Positions 33,712 to 42,267 of a DNA stretch of 55,162 nt are shown here, piece by piece. This DNA comes from UBA1672 sp964587815 (GTDB lineage: Bacteria > Pseudomonadota > Alphaproteobacteria > Micavibrionales > Micavibrionaceae): assembly GCA_964587815.1 (NCBI GenBank), contig CAZPMH010000014.1:1-55162 (forward strand), read 5' to 3'. Made by a program: the position numbers and the translations under genes. The stretch's first letter is position 1. Every line of letters starts with the position of its first letter. A model generated the notes under the pieces. The model saw only the letters and a program-made list of their open reading frames with translations. It searched no databases and was not told where the DNA came from.

Positions 33712-35050
33712 AGAATGGGTACGCGGCATCCATGACGGGCAAGACAGCGCTACGCTGTCCGCTCAGATCCAAACATCTCCGCTTGATAAAATCAAAATCA
33801 CGGGCGGCGAACAACTCAACGGCTCCATTCCGATCAGCGGTGCAAAAAACTGCGCGCTCAAATTGATGTGCGCCTCTTTGCTAAGCGAAGATTCCATATA
33901 TTTCGAAAACAGCCCCAATTCCCTGCGCGACATGAATTCACAAGTTGAATTACTGGAATATCTGGGCTGCGCGATTAAACGCAGCAGTAACCTCATGGCG
34001 ATCAACGCCAGCGCAATTGAAACCTTCACCGCGCCGTATGATATTGTCCGTAAAATGCGTGGCTCTATCCTTGTACTCGGCCCGCTCCTCGCGCGTTTCG
34101 GTCAGGCCAAAGTCTCCCTGCCGGGCGGCTGCGCGATCGGCACACGCCCCGTCGATTTGCACATTAAGGGCTTAGAGGAAATGGGCGCAACCATCACACT
34201 CGAAGGTGGCTATATTAACGCAAAAGCGCCAAAGGGAGGCCTTCAGGGCGCAAAAATCAATTTCCCGAAAGTCTCCGTCGGCGCAACCGAAAACCTAATG
34301 ATGGCGGCGACACTGGCAAACGGCGAAACCACCCTGTCCAACGCCGCGCGCGAGCCTGAGATTTCAGACCTCGGCGAATGCCTGATCAAAATGGGCGCAA
34401 AAATTGACGGCCTCGGCACAGATACAATCCGCATTGAAGGCGTCAAATCCTTGCACGGTACAAAACACAGCATCATTCCCGACCGCATCGAAACAGCCAC
34501 CTACATCATCGCCGCAGGCATGACAGGCGGAACGGTGCGTCTTGAAAATGCCCGCATCGGCGACCTTAGCGCGGTTTTAGGGCATCTTTCCCAAGCAGGG
34601 ATCGAAGTGGAACAGGACGGCGCGGATATCATCGTCCACCGTGAGATTGAACGCCTGCGCGGCTGTGACATCATGACTGAACCCTACCCTGGCTTCCCAA
34701 CCGATGTGCAAGCACAATTCATGGCGATGCTGTCCATTTGTGACGGCGCAGGTATGGTGACAGAAACTATCTTTGAAAACCGCTTCATGCACGTACCCGA
34801 ACTGAACCGCATGGGCGCGGACATCACAACGCAGGGCAATTCTGCCATCGTCCGCGGCGTGAACAAGCTAAAAGGTGCAGAAGTCATGGCAACCGACCTA
34901 CGCGCAAGCGTCGCTCTCGTCCTCGCAGGCCTCGTCGCCGAAGGGGAAACCACGGTAAACCGCATCTACCACCTTGAGCGCGGCTACGAAGACATTGTCG
35001 GCAAACTCTCAACATGTGGCGCAAAAATCGAACGCGTCAGCGGCGAATAA
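33641..35050 (+). CDS. murA: UDP-GlcNAc 1-carboxyvinyltransferase MurA, N-terminally extended
   Basis: MurA, first committed step of peptidoglycan synthesis (PEP plus UDP-GlcNAc), about 469 aa. Core motifs are NGSIPISGAKNCALKLM, LPGGCAIGTRPVDLH with the active-site Cys, and PGFPTDVQAQFMA. The normal N-terminus (about DKIKITGG) has no ATG, GTG or TTG at that place. The nearest good start is GTG 33641, 8 bases after AAAGGGAG, giving about 45 extra residues and overlapping dcd by about 70 bases in another frame. GTG 33632 is an alternative. The extension may be translated and kept, or initiation may use a rarer codon. Confidence 0.9.
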   Translation: MKRATPTEAENTWDNVESHFPDFKEWVRGIHDGQDSATLSAQIQTSPLDKIKITGGEQLNGSIPISGAKNCALKLMCASLLSEDSIYFENSPNSLRDMNSQVELLEYLGCAIKRSSNLMAINASAIETFTAPYDIVRKMRGSILVLGPLLARFGQAKVSLPGGCAIGTRPVDLHIKGLEEMGATITLEGGYINAKAPKGGLQGAKINFPKVSVGATENLMMAATLANGETTLSNAAREPEISDLGECLIKMGAKIDGLGTDTIRIEGVKSLHGTKHSIIPDRIETATYIIAAGMTGGTVRLENARIGDLSAVLGHLSQAGIEVEQDGADIIVHREIERLRGCDIMTEPYPGFPTDVQAQFMAMLSICDGAGMVTETIFENRFMHVPELNRMGADITTQGNSAIVRGVNKLKGAEVMATDLRASVALVLAGLVAEGETTVNRIYHLERGYEDIVGKLSTCGAKIERVSGE

Positions 35051-35130
35051 ATTGTGACCTTGCTTTAAGCAAACGAAAAAACGCCAAAACAAAACTTGCC
35101 GCATTGCACAAATAAAGTTAAGACATTGGT

Positions 35131-35802
35131 ATGAAGACGAAAAAACTCATACTCGCCGTTCCCAAAGGCCGCATCTTAAAAGAGCTAATGCCGATCTTGA
35201 ACAAGGCCGGCATTACCCCCGAAGATGACTTTACAAACGACAGCAGCCGCAAATTAAAATTCACAACCAATCATGAGAATTTAGACATTATTCGCGTGCG
35301 CGCCTTTGATGTTGCAACCTTTGTGGCTTACGGCGGCGCACATCTGGGCGTAGTCGGCAGTGACGCACTTGAAGAATTCAACTATTCCGAGCTTTACGCC
35401 CCGCTTGATTTAAACATCGGCCATTGCCGCCTCTCCGTTGCAATGTTGGAAAAAGACGCGAAAAACGACGACCCCACACGGTGGAGCCACATCAAAATCG
35501 CAACCAAATACCCCGCACTCACCGCCCGTCACTTCGCCGCGCGTGGCGTTCAAACAGAATGCATCAAGCTGAACGGCGCAATGGAAATCGCCCCTGCCCT
35601 TGGTCTCGCACGCCGCATTGTCGACCTCGTATCGACGGGCAGCACATTAAAAGCCAACAACATGGTCGAAGTTGAAAAAATACTAGACGTATCGTCGCGT
35701 TTAATTGTCAGCCGCAGCACCTTAAAAACCCAAAAAGATGAATTAGGTCAGTGGATTGAAAGATTTCGTGAAGCATGTCAGGCAGGCAAGAAAAATGCCT
35801 GA
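35131..35802 (+). CDS. hisG: ATP phosphoribosyltransferase, short form
   Basis: 223 aa, first step of histidine biosynthesis (ATP plus PRPP). Seen: LAVPKGRILKE, the PRPP-loop ELNGAMEIAPALGLARRIVDLVSTGSTLKANN (around 150-180) and VGSDALEE. Short-form HisG lacks the regulatory C-terminal domain and normally needs HisZ, which is not in this window. It lies where many alphaproteobacteria have hisD between murA and UPF0262. UPF0262 overlaps its end by 8 bases. Confidence 0.93.
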   Translation: MKTKKLILAVPKGRILKELMPILNKAGITPEDDFTNDSSRKLKFTTNHENLDIIRVRAFDVATFVAYGGAHLGVVGSDALEEFNYSELYAPLDLNIGHCRLSVAMLEKDAKNDDPTRWSHIKIATKYPALTARHFAARGVQTECIKLNGAMEIAPALGLARRIVDLVSTGSTLKANNMVEVEKILDVSSRLIVSRSTLKTQKDELGQWIERFREACQAGKKNA

Positions 35803-36298
35803 CACAAAGCCAAAAAGCAAAACATCCATCGCAGACGTCACATTAACCACAGATAACGCCGCCTTCGATGCGGGTCTGATCCGCCGCGATTTTGACACTG
35901 CCATCCGTGATTTAAAACAGGGCAGCCTCTTCCACCCGAAGGGCGATAAAAACGGCCCCTACACGCTCGAATTATCAATGCAGGAAAACAAGCTCGTCTT
36001 CCACATTCAAAACGCAAAAGGCGAAGACTTGCCCTATCTGGTTGTTTCCTTAAGCCCGTACCGCCGCTTGATCAAAGATTACTTCATGATCGTCCGCAGC
36101 TACGACGATGCCATGCGCGAAGGCAAGCCATCAAAAATCGAAGCGATTGATATGGGAAGGCGCGGCCTGCATAACGAAGGGGCAGAGCTGCTGCAAGATC
36201 GCTTAAACGAAAAAATCGCGCTTGATTTTGACACAGCCCGCCGTCTTTTCACGCTCATCTGCGTCCTACACAGCGGCAAAATTCACATCCTACGCTAA
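35795..36298 (+). CDS. UPF0262 family protein
   Basis: 167 aa, a conserved alphaproteobacterial family of unknown function found in the murA-infA region. Recognisable parts: RRDFDTAIRDL, YTLELSMQENKLVFHI, LSPYRRLIKDYFMIVRSYDDA and EAIDMGRRGLHNEGAELLQDRL. The ATG overlaps the hisG stop by 8 bases, so it is translationally coupled. Confidence 0.88.
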   Translation: MPDTKPKSKTSIADVTLTTDNAAFDAGLIRRDFDTAIRDLKQGSLFHPKGDKNGPYTLELSMQENKLVFHIQNAKGEDLPYLVVSLSPYRRLIKDYFMIVRSYDDAMREGKPSKIEAIDMGRRGLHNEGAELLQDRLNEKIALDFDTARRLFTLICVLHSGKIHILR

Positions 36299-36335
36299 AA
36301 AACCGCGTAATAGATCAGGAAAACCAAGCACATAT

Positions 36336-36358
36336 CGAAAAAGACCTTTGCTTTTTCG
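36336..36358 (+). terminator. Hairpin between UPF0262 and infA
   Basis: Perfect 8-bp stem (CGAAAAAG / CTTTTTCG) with a 7-base loop. The T residues are inside the stem and none follow it, so it is at best a weak terminator or attenuator. It could separate hisG-UPF0262 from infA-maf-rng. Confidence 0.35.
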
Positions 36359-36412
36359 CCATGCAAACAGTATAACCCCTTAAGTGTGTAAACAAAGAAA
36401 ACATGAAGATTT

Positions 36413-36631
36413 ATGGCAAAAGAAGATTTAATTGAATTCAAAGGCGTTGTTACCGAAGTGCTTCCCAACGCAATGTTCCGCGTTACTTTGGAAAACGACC
36501 ACGTAATTCTGGCGCACACAGCCGGAAAAATGCGCAGAAACCGCATCCGCGTCCTGCAAGGCGATACAGTGGTTGTTGAAATGACACCATACGATTTGAC
36601 CAAAGGCCGTATTATTTTCCGCGAGAAATAA
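36413..36631 (+). CDS. infA: Translation initiation factor IF-1
   Basis: 72 aa, the OB-fold factor that occupies the ribosomal A site during initiation. Full-length and typical: MAKEDLIEFKGVVTEVLPN start, VLAHTAGKMRRNRIR-like core and TPYDLTKGRIIFRE end. Followed by maf after 23 bases. Confidence 0.97.
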   Translation: MAKEDLIEFKGVVTEVLPNAMFRVTLENDHVILAHTAGKMRRNRIRVLQGDTVVVEMTPYDLTKGRIIFREK

Positions 36632-36654
36632 ACAAAAACCTTAAGGCCATAACG

Positions 36655-37260
36655 ATGGCGGTCAAAACACACCTTCCCCTCATTCTTGCCTCGGCATCGC
36701 CGCGCCGATTATCCCTACTGGAACAAGTAGGAATAAAACCGTCAAAAGTTATTCCCGCTGATATCGATGAAACACCACAAAAGCAGGAAAAACCAAACGA
36801 CCTCGCACAACGCTTGGCCGAAGAAAAAGCAAAAGCCGTCGCCAAAATAAGCGCAGAGAAAAACGCATTTATCCTCGCGGCCGATACGGTTGTCGCGTGC
36901 GGGCGTCGCGTCCTGCCAAAAACCGAAGACGAGCAAAGCGCGAAAGAATGCCTGGAATTACTCTCAGGCCGCAAACACACCGTCCATGGCGGCATCTGCA
37001 TGATCACTCATACAGGGAAAGTAATCTCACGCACCGCAAAAACGCACGTTTCCTTCAAACGCCTCAGCTACGCCGAGCACTGCGAATATGTCGAAGGGCG
37101 CGAATGGCACGGCAAAGCCGGCGGTTACGCCATCCAAGGCCACGCCGCGGCCTTTGTGAAATCCATACAGGGCTCATATTCAAACGTTGTCGGCCTCTCA
37201 CTCTATGACACCATGCAAATGCTCAATGGCAATGGCTTTTTCACACGCGACAAGCTATAG
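36655..37260 (+). CDS. maf: Maf-like nucleotide pyrophosphatase
   Basis: 201 aa. Maf proteins hydrolyse non-canonical or methylated nucleotides (such as dTTP/UTP) to monophosphates. Seen: ILASASPRRLSLLEQVG, the AADTVVACG motif with its catalytic acidic residue, LSGRKHTVHGGI, and the GGYAIQGHAAAFVKSIQGSYSNVVGLPL-type end. It lies between infA and rng, a common alphaproteobacterial order. Confidence 0.93.
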   Translation: MAVKTHLPLILASASPRRLSLLEQVGIKPSKVIPADIDETPQKQEKPNDLAQRLAEEKAKAVAKISAEKNAFILAADTVVACGRRVLPKTEDEQSAKECLELLSGRKHTVHGGICMITHTGKVISRTAKTHVSFKRLSYAEHCEYVEGREWHGKAGGYAIQGHAAAFVKSIQGSYSNVVGLSLYDTMQMLNGNGFFTRDKL

Positions 37261-37301
37261 TGCAAAAATAAAAAGTCGCCCCTGTTTTTCAAAGGCTTAA
37301 T

Positions 37302-38525
37302 GTGGATATTTTAATAGAAGAATTTGAAGAAAACATCTGGTCCGTCGCCCTTGATCACGGCCAACTGGACGGCATAGAAGTTGACCCCACAAGCGAAACG
37401 GTTCGTTACGGTTCAATATACTGGGCAAAAGTCATTCGCATTGATACGGCGTTGGATGCAGCCTTTCTCGACCTTGACGGGGATAATACAGGCATTTTAT
37501 ACAATCGCGACACGCGTTTCGAAAACAAAGACGGTAAAATCGCAAAGGGCGGCGACATCGCCATCGGCAAACGCCTGTCCCCCGGGCAAATGATTGCCGT
37601 ACAGGCCAAAACCGCATATCTGGTGAATAATGACGCTGACTTGTGGAGCCGCGAAGACAAAACTGCCCAAATGAGCATGGATATCACCATTCAAGGGCGG
37701 TATTTAATCTACTGCGCGATGATGCAGATCAACCGTATATCTCAACGCATCCGCGGCGAGAAACTACGCGCACAACTCAACGACATGATCACCAGCCTTG
37801 AGGACATGAAAGGCTTCATCCTGCGCTCCTCTGCCGTTGACATGCAAACCGAAATCCTGAGGCGCGAAGCTGCGATCCTGCGCGATATGTGGATGCAGAT
37901 CAGCGCTTATTTCGAAGGAAACGAACCCGCCCTTATCGCCCTCGGCCCCGATTCAATTCAGCGCACATTAAGCGATAAGGCCATGAACCCCATCGAACGA
38001 ATCGAAGTCGTGACCATGGATCATTTCTCTCAGGTCGAAGAATGGTGCGCAATTTTCGCCCCCGACCTGATCACAAAAATAAGGCCAGTTGAGTTGCCGG
38101 ACGGAGAGAAAGACCTCGCCCTCCTCTATCACCGCGATGTCATCGGCCAAATTGAATCTCTCCTCTATGAATATGTTGTCTTGCCTCGCGGCGGAAATTT
38201 AATCATACAGCGCACCGCCGCCATGACCGTCATCGACGTGAATAAAGGCAGCGACAAACGCGCAAACCTATCACTAAATATCGAGGCCGCAGATGAAATT
38301 GCCCGTCAGATTCGCCTAAGAAATCTCGGCGGCGTTATCATGATTGATTTCGTCAATATGAACAAAAAGGACCAAGCCCGCCTGCAAAAGGAAATGGACG
38401 ACGAAACCTACACCGACCCCTGCACGGTGCAAATACATGGTTTCACAAAACTCGGCATGATGGAAATCAGCCGCAAGCGCCGCACACCACCATTATCAGA
38501 CCGAATAAAATCCATTGAACTATAA
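37302..38525 (+). CDS. rng: Ribonuclease E/G family protein
   Basis: 407 aa. An S1-like domain spans about 30-120, and the RNase H-like catalytic part includes TVIDVNKG and IMIDFVNM with the two metal-binding Asp residues. The Zn-link CPxC motif of larger RNase E/G is absent; the protein ends after MEISRKRRTPPL. The start is GTG 37302. It processes rRNA or mRNA ends. The usual next gene yacG is not present. Confidence 0.9.
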   Translation: MDILIEEFEENIWSVALDHGQLDGIEVDPTSETVRYGSIYWAKVIRIDTALDAAFLDLDGDNTGILYNRDTRFENKDGKIAKGGDIAIGKRLSPGQMIAVQAKTAYLVNNDADLWSREDKTAQMSMDITIQGRYLIYCAMMQINRISQRIRGEKLRAQLNDMITSLEDMKGFILRSSAVDMQTEILRREAAILRDMWMQISAYFEGNEPALIALGPDSIQRTLSDKAMNPIERIEVVTMDHFSQVEEWCAIFAPDLITKIRPVELPDGEKDLALLYHRDVIGQIESLLYEYVVLPRGGNLIIQRTAAMTVIDVNKGSDKRANLSLNIEAADEIARQIRLRNLGGVIMIDFVNMNKKDQARLQKEMDDETYTDPCTVQIHGFTKLGMMEISRKRRTPPLSDRIKSIEL

Positions 38526-38616
38526 GACAGCTTATAAAAAGTGTGACAGCCAAGAAAAATTTGTGTAAATATAGCGTAAAGTGCTAGTATAAAGCATTAA
38601 TTTTAGGGTGGTTCGA

Positions 38617-38991
38617 ATGGGACAAAACAAAATATCCGGCGCAAGAACAGCCGCCTTGGCTCTGACTATGGTGTTATCAACATCATGCGCCACCGTGGCT
38701 GAGCACGCCGAAGACGGACAAAAAGAGCCGACAGAAACCACAAATCCCTACTTAGAAAGTCTACAAAGAAGCGTTGATGACGCACAACAGGCGCCCGATT
38801 CTGTAGATGGAAACATTTCCCCTCCCTTCATTCCGCAATACGTTCCGGATGACGGCAGCGAAACCGGCATTGACTCCACCTTTATACAAGAACTGAGAAG
38901 AGCAATAGAAGAAGCCGAAAGAACGCCCGAAAATTTTGATGGCATCATACTGCCCGCCACAGACCCGAACGAACATGAGGGGCCAAGCTGA
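38617..38991 (+). CDS. Small lipoprotein-like protein coupled to the HExxH gene
   Basis: 124 aa from ATG 38617 (GTG 38608 in frame). A hydrophobic N-terminus (TAALALTMVLSTSC) ends in a possible lipobox Cys, although the -3 Ser is not ideal. The rest is acidic and holds two degenerate repeats: LQRSVDDAQQAPDSVDG and LRRAIEEAERTPENFDG. A related string (YRRSVEETAPEDANI) opens the next protein. The stop overlaps the next start by one base (TGATG), so the two are coupled. Function unknown. Confidence 0.65.
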   Translation: MGQNKISGARTAALALTMVLSTSCATVAEHAEDGQKEPTETTNPYLESLQRSVDDAQQAPDSVDGNISPPFIPQYVPDDGSETGIDSTFIQELRRAIEEAERTPENFDGIILPATDPNEHEGPS

Positions 38992-40907
38992 TGGGATTTA
39001 ATTTTTTAAGAAGCATTGATGAAAACTATCGCCGCTCTGTTGAGGAAACGGCACCGGAAGATGCGAATATCATATTTGTTGACCCGACTGTTTTAGAAGA
39101 AAAGCTGGAAGAATTTGGCGCAACTGGTGACATCCTCAATTCCCAGCCCAGACTTACCGAATTTTTAGATAACTTGTCATACGAACAAACAGAAGAGCTG
39201 GGCGAAGTTCTACGTGATCACATGGAAGGCCAAGTGCCCGGCTCTATGGACACATTCAAAAGTGACCTTGGTGAATACAGTGACAGGTCTACGGCAGAAA
39301 GAGTTTTACTCCAAGGGCCGGCAGCAACATACCAGCCCTCTGACATTGATGGCACGGAATATTCTTTTGTTATTCTACCGCAAGAATATGTGGACTCAAA
39401 ACCTGACATCGTCAACACAGCTTTAGGGCAGGTTGATGAACTCACACCCGAAGATCGCGCAACGGTTGAGAGCGCAGCAGAAGGTAACTTTATCCTCTTC
39501 AACGCCGAAGAAGTTGAAGAGATTATCGATAATATGCCTGGCTCAAACCGCGAATGGATAAGATTTATCGGCTACCACGAAGGCGAACATATTGAGCAGG
39601 ATGTAGACCCCACGACACTCGGCTCTTTCGGCGCTGAAGCAGAAGCCGACTCCGGCGCAGGATTGGAAGCGGGCGCGGACGGAGATGCAGACATCACTCT
39701 TGCATGGAAAGACATGCGCGCCCTAAACGGTGTAGACGCAGGACACGCAATATCTCCCCTGCTCGATTCAGGTGACCAAACCACAACACTTCATTTGGAA
39801 GCCGCGCAAAACTATCAGGCGACTATGCTGGGAATCGTCGAAGCAAATTACGATTTTGAAGCCCATGAAGGGGACGCAACCACGGCAAGAGAATTGCTCC
39901 GCGAAGATCCCGAAGCCTTCTTCTCAACATTAAACACAGAGGTTGAGACCACAAACGCGCAACTCGTAGCCGCCTTAAACGAAGATCCGGAATCGTATGA
40001 AGCCCGCGGCATGGTGGTTGGCGCACAAATTTACACAGATTATATGAATGATTTTGAAGACGCCTACAGACGCCGCGTTCTTGATCAAGACATTCCAGAA
40101 AGAACAACCTCAACTCAACTCATCCCCCAACAAATCGAGGATGAGTACTACAATGACCTGGAGGTCGAGAACGAAATTGATCTCATAAACAAAGGGCTTG
40201 AACTAAATGCGCGCTCAATGGATCTTCGCGTATTTAATGATTTCGACTTTGAAGCCTACGAAGGAGAGGCGACGAACCAGTTCGAATTAAAAGATGAAAA
40301 TCCCGAAACATATTTTGCGCATCAACGCGACTTTGTCGATAATATGCGCACAGAGGCCGTTGAAGCCTATGAACAGGATCCGTCACACGAAAATATGCGC
40401 GGCTTAATCGTTGCACAATATGCAAGCACATTGATCAGCAATGGCTACAATTACGATTTATTAGAACATGACCCGACAACCAACGACAGCGAACTTATGG
40501 ATTATGATCCGTTGGTCACACAAGAACAGGTCCGCGGCTATTTAGAAGAACAACAAAGCCGACAGGCCGCAGAACGAGCCGAACTTGAAACATCTGAGCC
40601 CGAACAAACCGAAGGGACTGAAAACATTATTCAAGTAGGACCTCAGATCGACTACGAAGAAGGGCCGAACGGCACACCTTATACCACCGAAGTATCAGGC
40701 ATAGAAACAGGTGAACCGACGGTTGATTTCGAAACAGGTGTCAGCGTAAACGGCACACCAATGCCGAATGTTTTTGGTCAAAGCGCAGCCCCTACTCCCG
40801 AAAACATCACCGTGGTGGACCCGACACAGCCGGACGTCGCTGCAGAAACCCCTGCGATGATCCCGCCGCAAACAGAAGTCACGGTCACAACAGGCGCACG
40901 CTTGTAA
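38991..40907 (+). CDS. Acidic protein with HExxH zinc-peptidase motif
   Basis: 638 aa, very acidic. A zincin-like motif HEGEH lies at 196-200 and an E-x-E-A-D string at 216-220, the spacing and pattern of gluzincin-type metallopeptidases. Residues about 288-355 and 419-486 are an internal repeat (each starts DFEA-x-EG-x-AT and continues with a helical segment, then RG and a Q-x-Y/A region). The tail is Thr/Pro-rich. No signal peptide or membrane helix is visible. It is coupled to an upstream lipoprotein-like gene. Protease activity is inferred from the motif alone. Confidence 0.65.
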   Translation: MGFNFLRSIDENYRRSVEETAPEDANIIFVDPTVLEEKLEEFGATGDILNSQPRLTEFLDNLSYEQTEELGEVLRDHMEGQVPGSMDTFKSDLGEYSDRSTAERVLLQGPAATYQPSDIDGTEYSFVILPQEYVDSKPDIVNTALGQVDELTPEDRATVESAAEGNFILFNAEEVEEIIDNMPGSNREWIRFIGYHEGEHIEQDVDPTTLGSFGAEAEADSGAGLEAGADGDADITLAWKDMRALNGVDAGHAISPLLDSGDQTTTLHLEAAQNYQATMLGIVEANYDFEAHEGDATTARELLREDPEAFFSTLNTEVETTNAQLVAALNEDPESYEARGMVVGAQIYTDYMNDFEDAYRRRVLDQDIPERTTSTQLIPQQIEDEYYNDLEVENEIDLINKGLELNARSMDLRVFNDFDFEAYEGEATNQFELKDENPETYFAHQRDFVDNMRTEAVEAYEQDPSHENMRGLIVAQYASTLISNGYNYDLLEHDPTTNDSELMDYDPLVTQEQVRGYLEEQQSRQAAERAELETSEPEQTEGTENIIQVGPQIDYEEGPNGTPYTTEVSGIETGEPTVDFETGVSVNGTPMPNVFGQSAAPTPENITVVDPTQPDVAAETPAMIPPQTEVTVTTGARL

Positions 40908-41016
40908 ATCACTGTTAATGATGTGCAAATTAACACTAGACACAACCGCTCAGGTCTTTTATAAACACGATACCCCAAAGGAAACGGCAACCACGTCGTC
41001 GTTTTCCAAATAATAT

Positions 41017-41091
41017 GCCCGGGTAGCTCAGGGGTAGAGCAAGGGATTGAAAATCCCTGTGTCGGTGGTTCGATTCTGCCCCCGGGCACCA
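41017..41091 (+). tRNA. tRNA-Phe (GAA)
   Basis: 75-base cloverleaf: acceptor GCCCGGG/CCCGGGC, D-arm GCTCAGGGGTAGAGC, anticodon stem AGGGA/TCCCT around TTGAAAA (anticodon GAA), T-arm with GTTCGAT, CCA encoded. Eight T residues follow directly and may serve as the terminator. Confidence 0.96.
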
Positions 41092-41167
41092 TTTTTTTTC
41101 CAAAGCATAACAAACAAAAATTTAAAACTGAATTGCATCAGTGAAGGCACTGGTATAGCTTCTATTC

Positions 41168-42088
41168 ATGGCTTCAGGATCTAAAAAAGTAATTATCGCC
41201 GCCCTGATTGGTAACGGGCTCATCTCAATCACGAAATTCATTGCCGCCAGCATTACAGGCAGCGCGGCCATGATGTCAGAGGGGATCCACTCCGTCGTTG
41301 ATACAGGCAATCAGGTCCTCCTTCTCTATGGATTGAAACGCGCAAAAAAACCCGCAGACGCAGAATTCCCTTTCGGCCACGGTAAAGAAATTTATTTCTG
41401 GAGCTTCGTCGTCGCCATCCTGATTTTTGCCGTCGGCGCAGGCATCTCAATCTATGAAGGCGTAAGCCATATTCTACACCCCGGCGAATTGCATGACCCG
41501 ACAATAAATTACATCGTTCTCGGCCTCGCTATTATATTCGAAGGCGGCGCCTTATATTTCGCCGTTACTGAATTTAACAAGGTTCGCGGCCCCATCGGGT
41601 ACCTGGAAGCCGTCAAAGAAGGAAAAGACCCATCCCTGTTCGTGGTTTTATTCGAAGACAGCGCCGCTATGGCCGGCCTTATAATCGCACTCATAGGTAT
41701 ATTTATCGCCCAAATGACGCATAACCCGTTCTGGGACGGGCTGGCCTCTGTCATTATCGGCTGCATTCTTGCACTGACGGCAATATGGCTGGCTTACGAA
41801 ACGAAAAGTCTTCTTATCGGCGAAGGCGCAAGCCCGGAAAAAGTAAGCAAAATCAAAGAAATAGCATCAAAAAGCCCGGCTATAAAAGAAATAAACGAGG
41901 TTTTAACCTTGCATATGGGGCCCGAATTTATTTTGGTTACGATAAGTATCGATTTTAAAAATGATTTAATTGCAGGTGAAATTGAAAAAGCCACACAAGC
42001 CATTACAACGGAAATCAAGCAAGCATTCCCGCTTGTTAAAAAGGTTTTCATCGAGGCTGAGGCCGCCCCACTCCCTCAAAATGCATAA
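41168..42088 (+). CDS. CDF-family cation transporter, ZnT9-like
   Basis: 306 aa, inner-membrane cation diffusion facilitator with about five or six helices and a cytoplasmic ferredoxin-like end. TM2 carries HSVVDTGN (H-x3-D). TM5 reads FEDSAAMAGL, so the H-x3-D of zinc exporters is replaced by Glu/Ala positions, as in the ZnT9-like subgroup. FGHGKEIYFW is conserved. The transported ion is therefore uncertain. It ends in a hairpin with a T-rich tail. Confidence 0.85.
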   Translation: MASGSKKVIIAALIGNGLISITKFIAASITGSAAMMSEGIHSVVDTGNQVLLLYGLKRAKKPADAEFPFGHGKEIYFWSFVVAILIFAVGAGISIYEGVSHILHPGELHDPTINYIVLGLAIIFEGGALYFAVTEFNKVRGPIGYLEAVKEGKDPSLFVVLFEDSAAMAGLIIALIGIFIAQMTHNPFWDGLASVIIGCILALTAIWLAYETKSLLIGEGASPEKVSKIKEIASKSPAIKEINEVLTLHMGPEFILVTISIDFKNDLIAGEIEKATQAITTEIKQAFPLVKKVFIEAEAAPLPQNA

Positions 42089-42104
42089 AACTAGATTGCA
42101 TTTT
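42078..42104 (+). terminator. Terminator at the end of the CDF gene
   Basis: 8-bp stem AAAATGCA / TGCATTTT, whose left arm includes the last codons; the right arm ends in TTTT, then ATCTAAATTTT. Probably a short terminator overlapping the stop codon. Confidence 0.5.
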
Positions 42105-42230
42105 ATCTAAATTTTATCCAATTCTTAGAGGTTATTAAACATTTTCCCCCTATACTGATATATGGCAATGAATGCGCCTTTCCGCAAATAAATGCTGAAA
42201 GCCGCTTACACAAAGAGAAGGCCGCGTGTG

Positions 42231-42251
42231 TAACATCTGGTAAAGATGTTA
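42231..42251 (+). promoter_or_regulatory. Hairpin abutting the ribosome site of the FecR-domain gene
   Basis: Perfect 8-bp stem (TAACATCT / AGATGTTA) with a 5-base loop, ending directly before the AAGGGA ribosome site (42252-42257) and 16 bases before the ATG at 42268. Its position suggests translational control or RNA protection. Confidence 0.45.
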
Positions 42252-42267
42252 AAGGGAAAGAAAAAAT

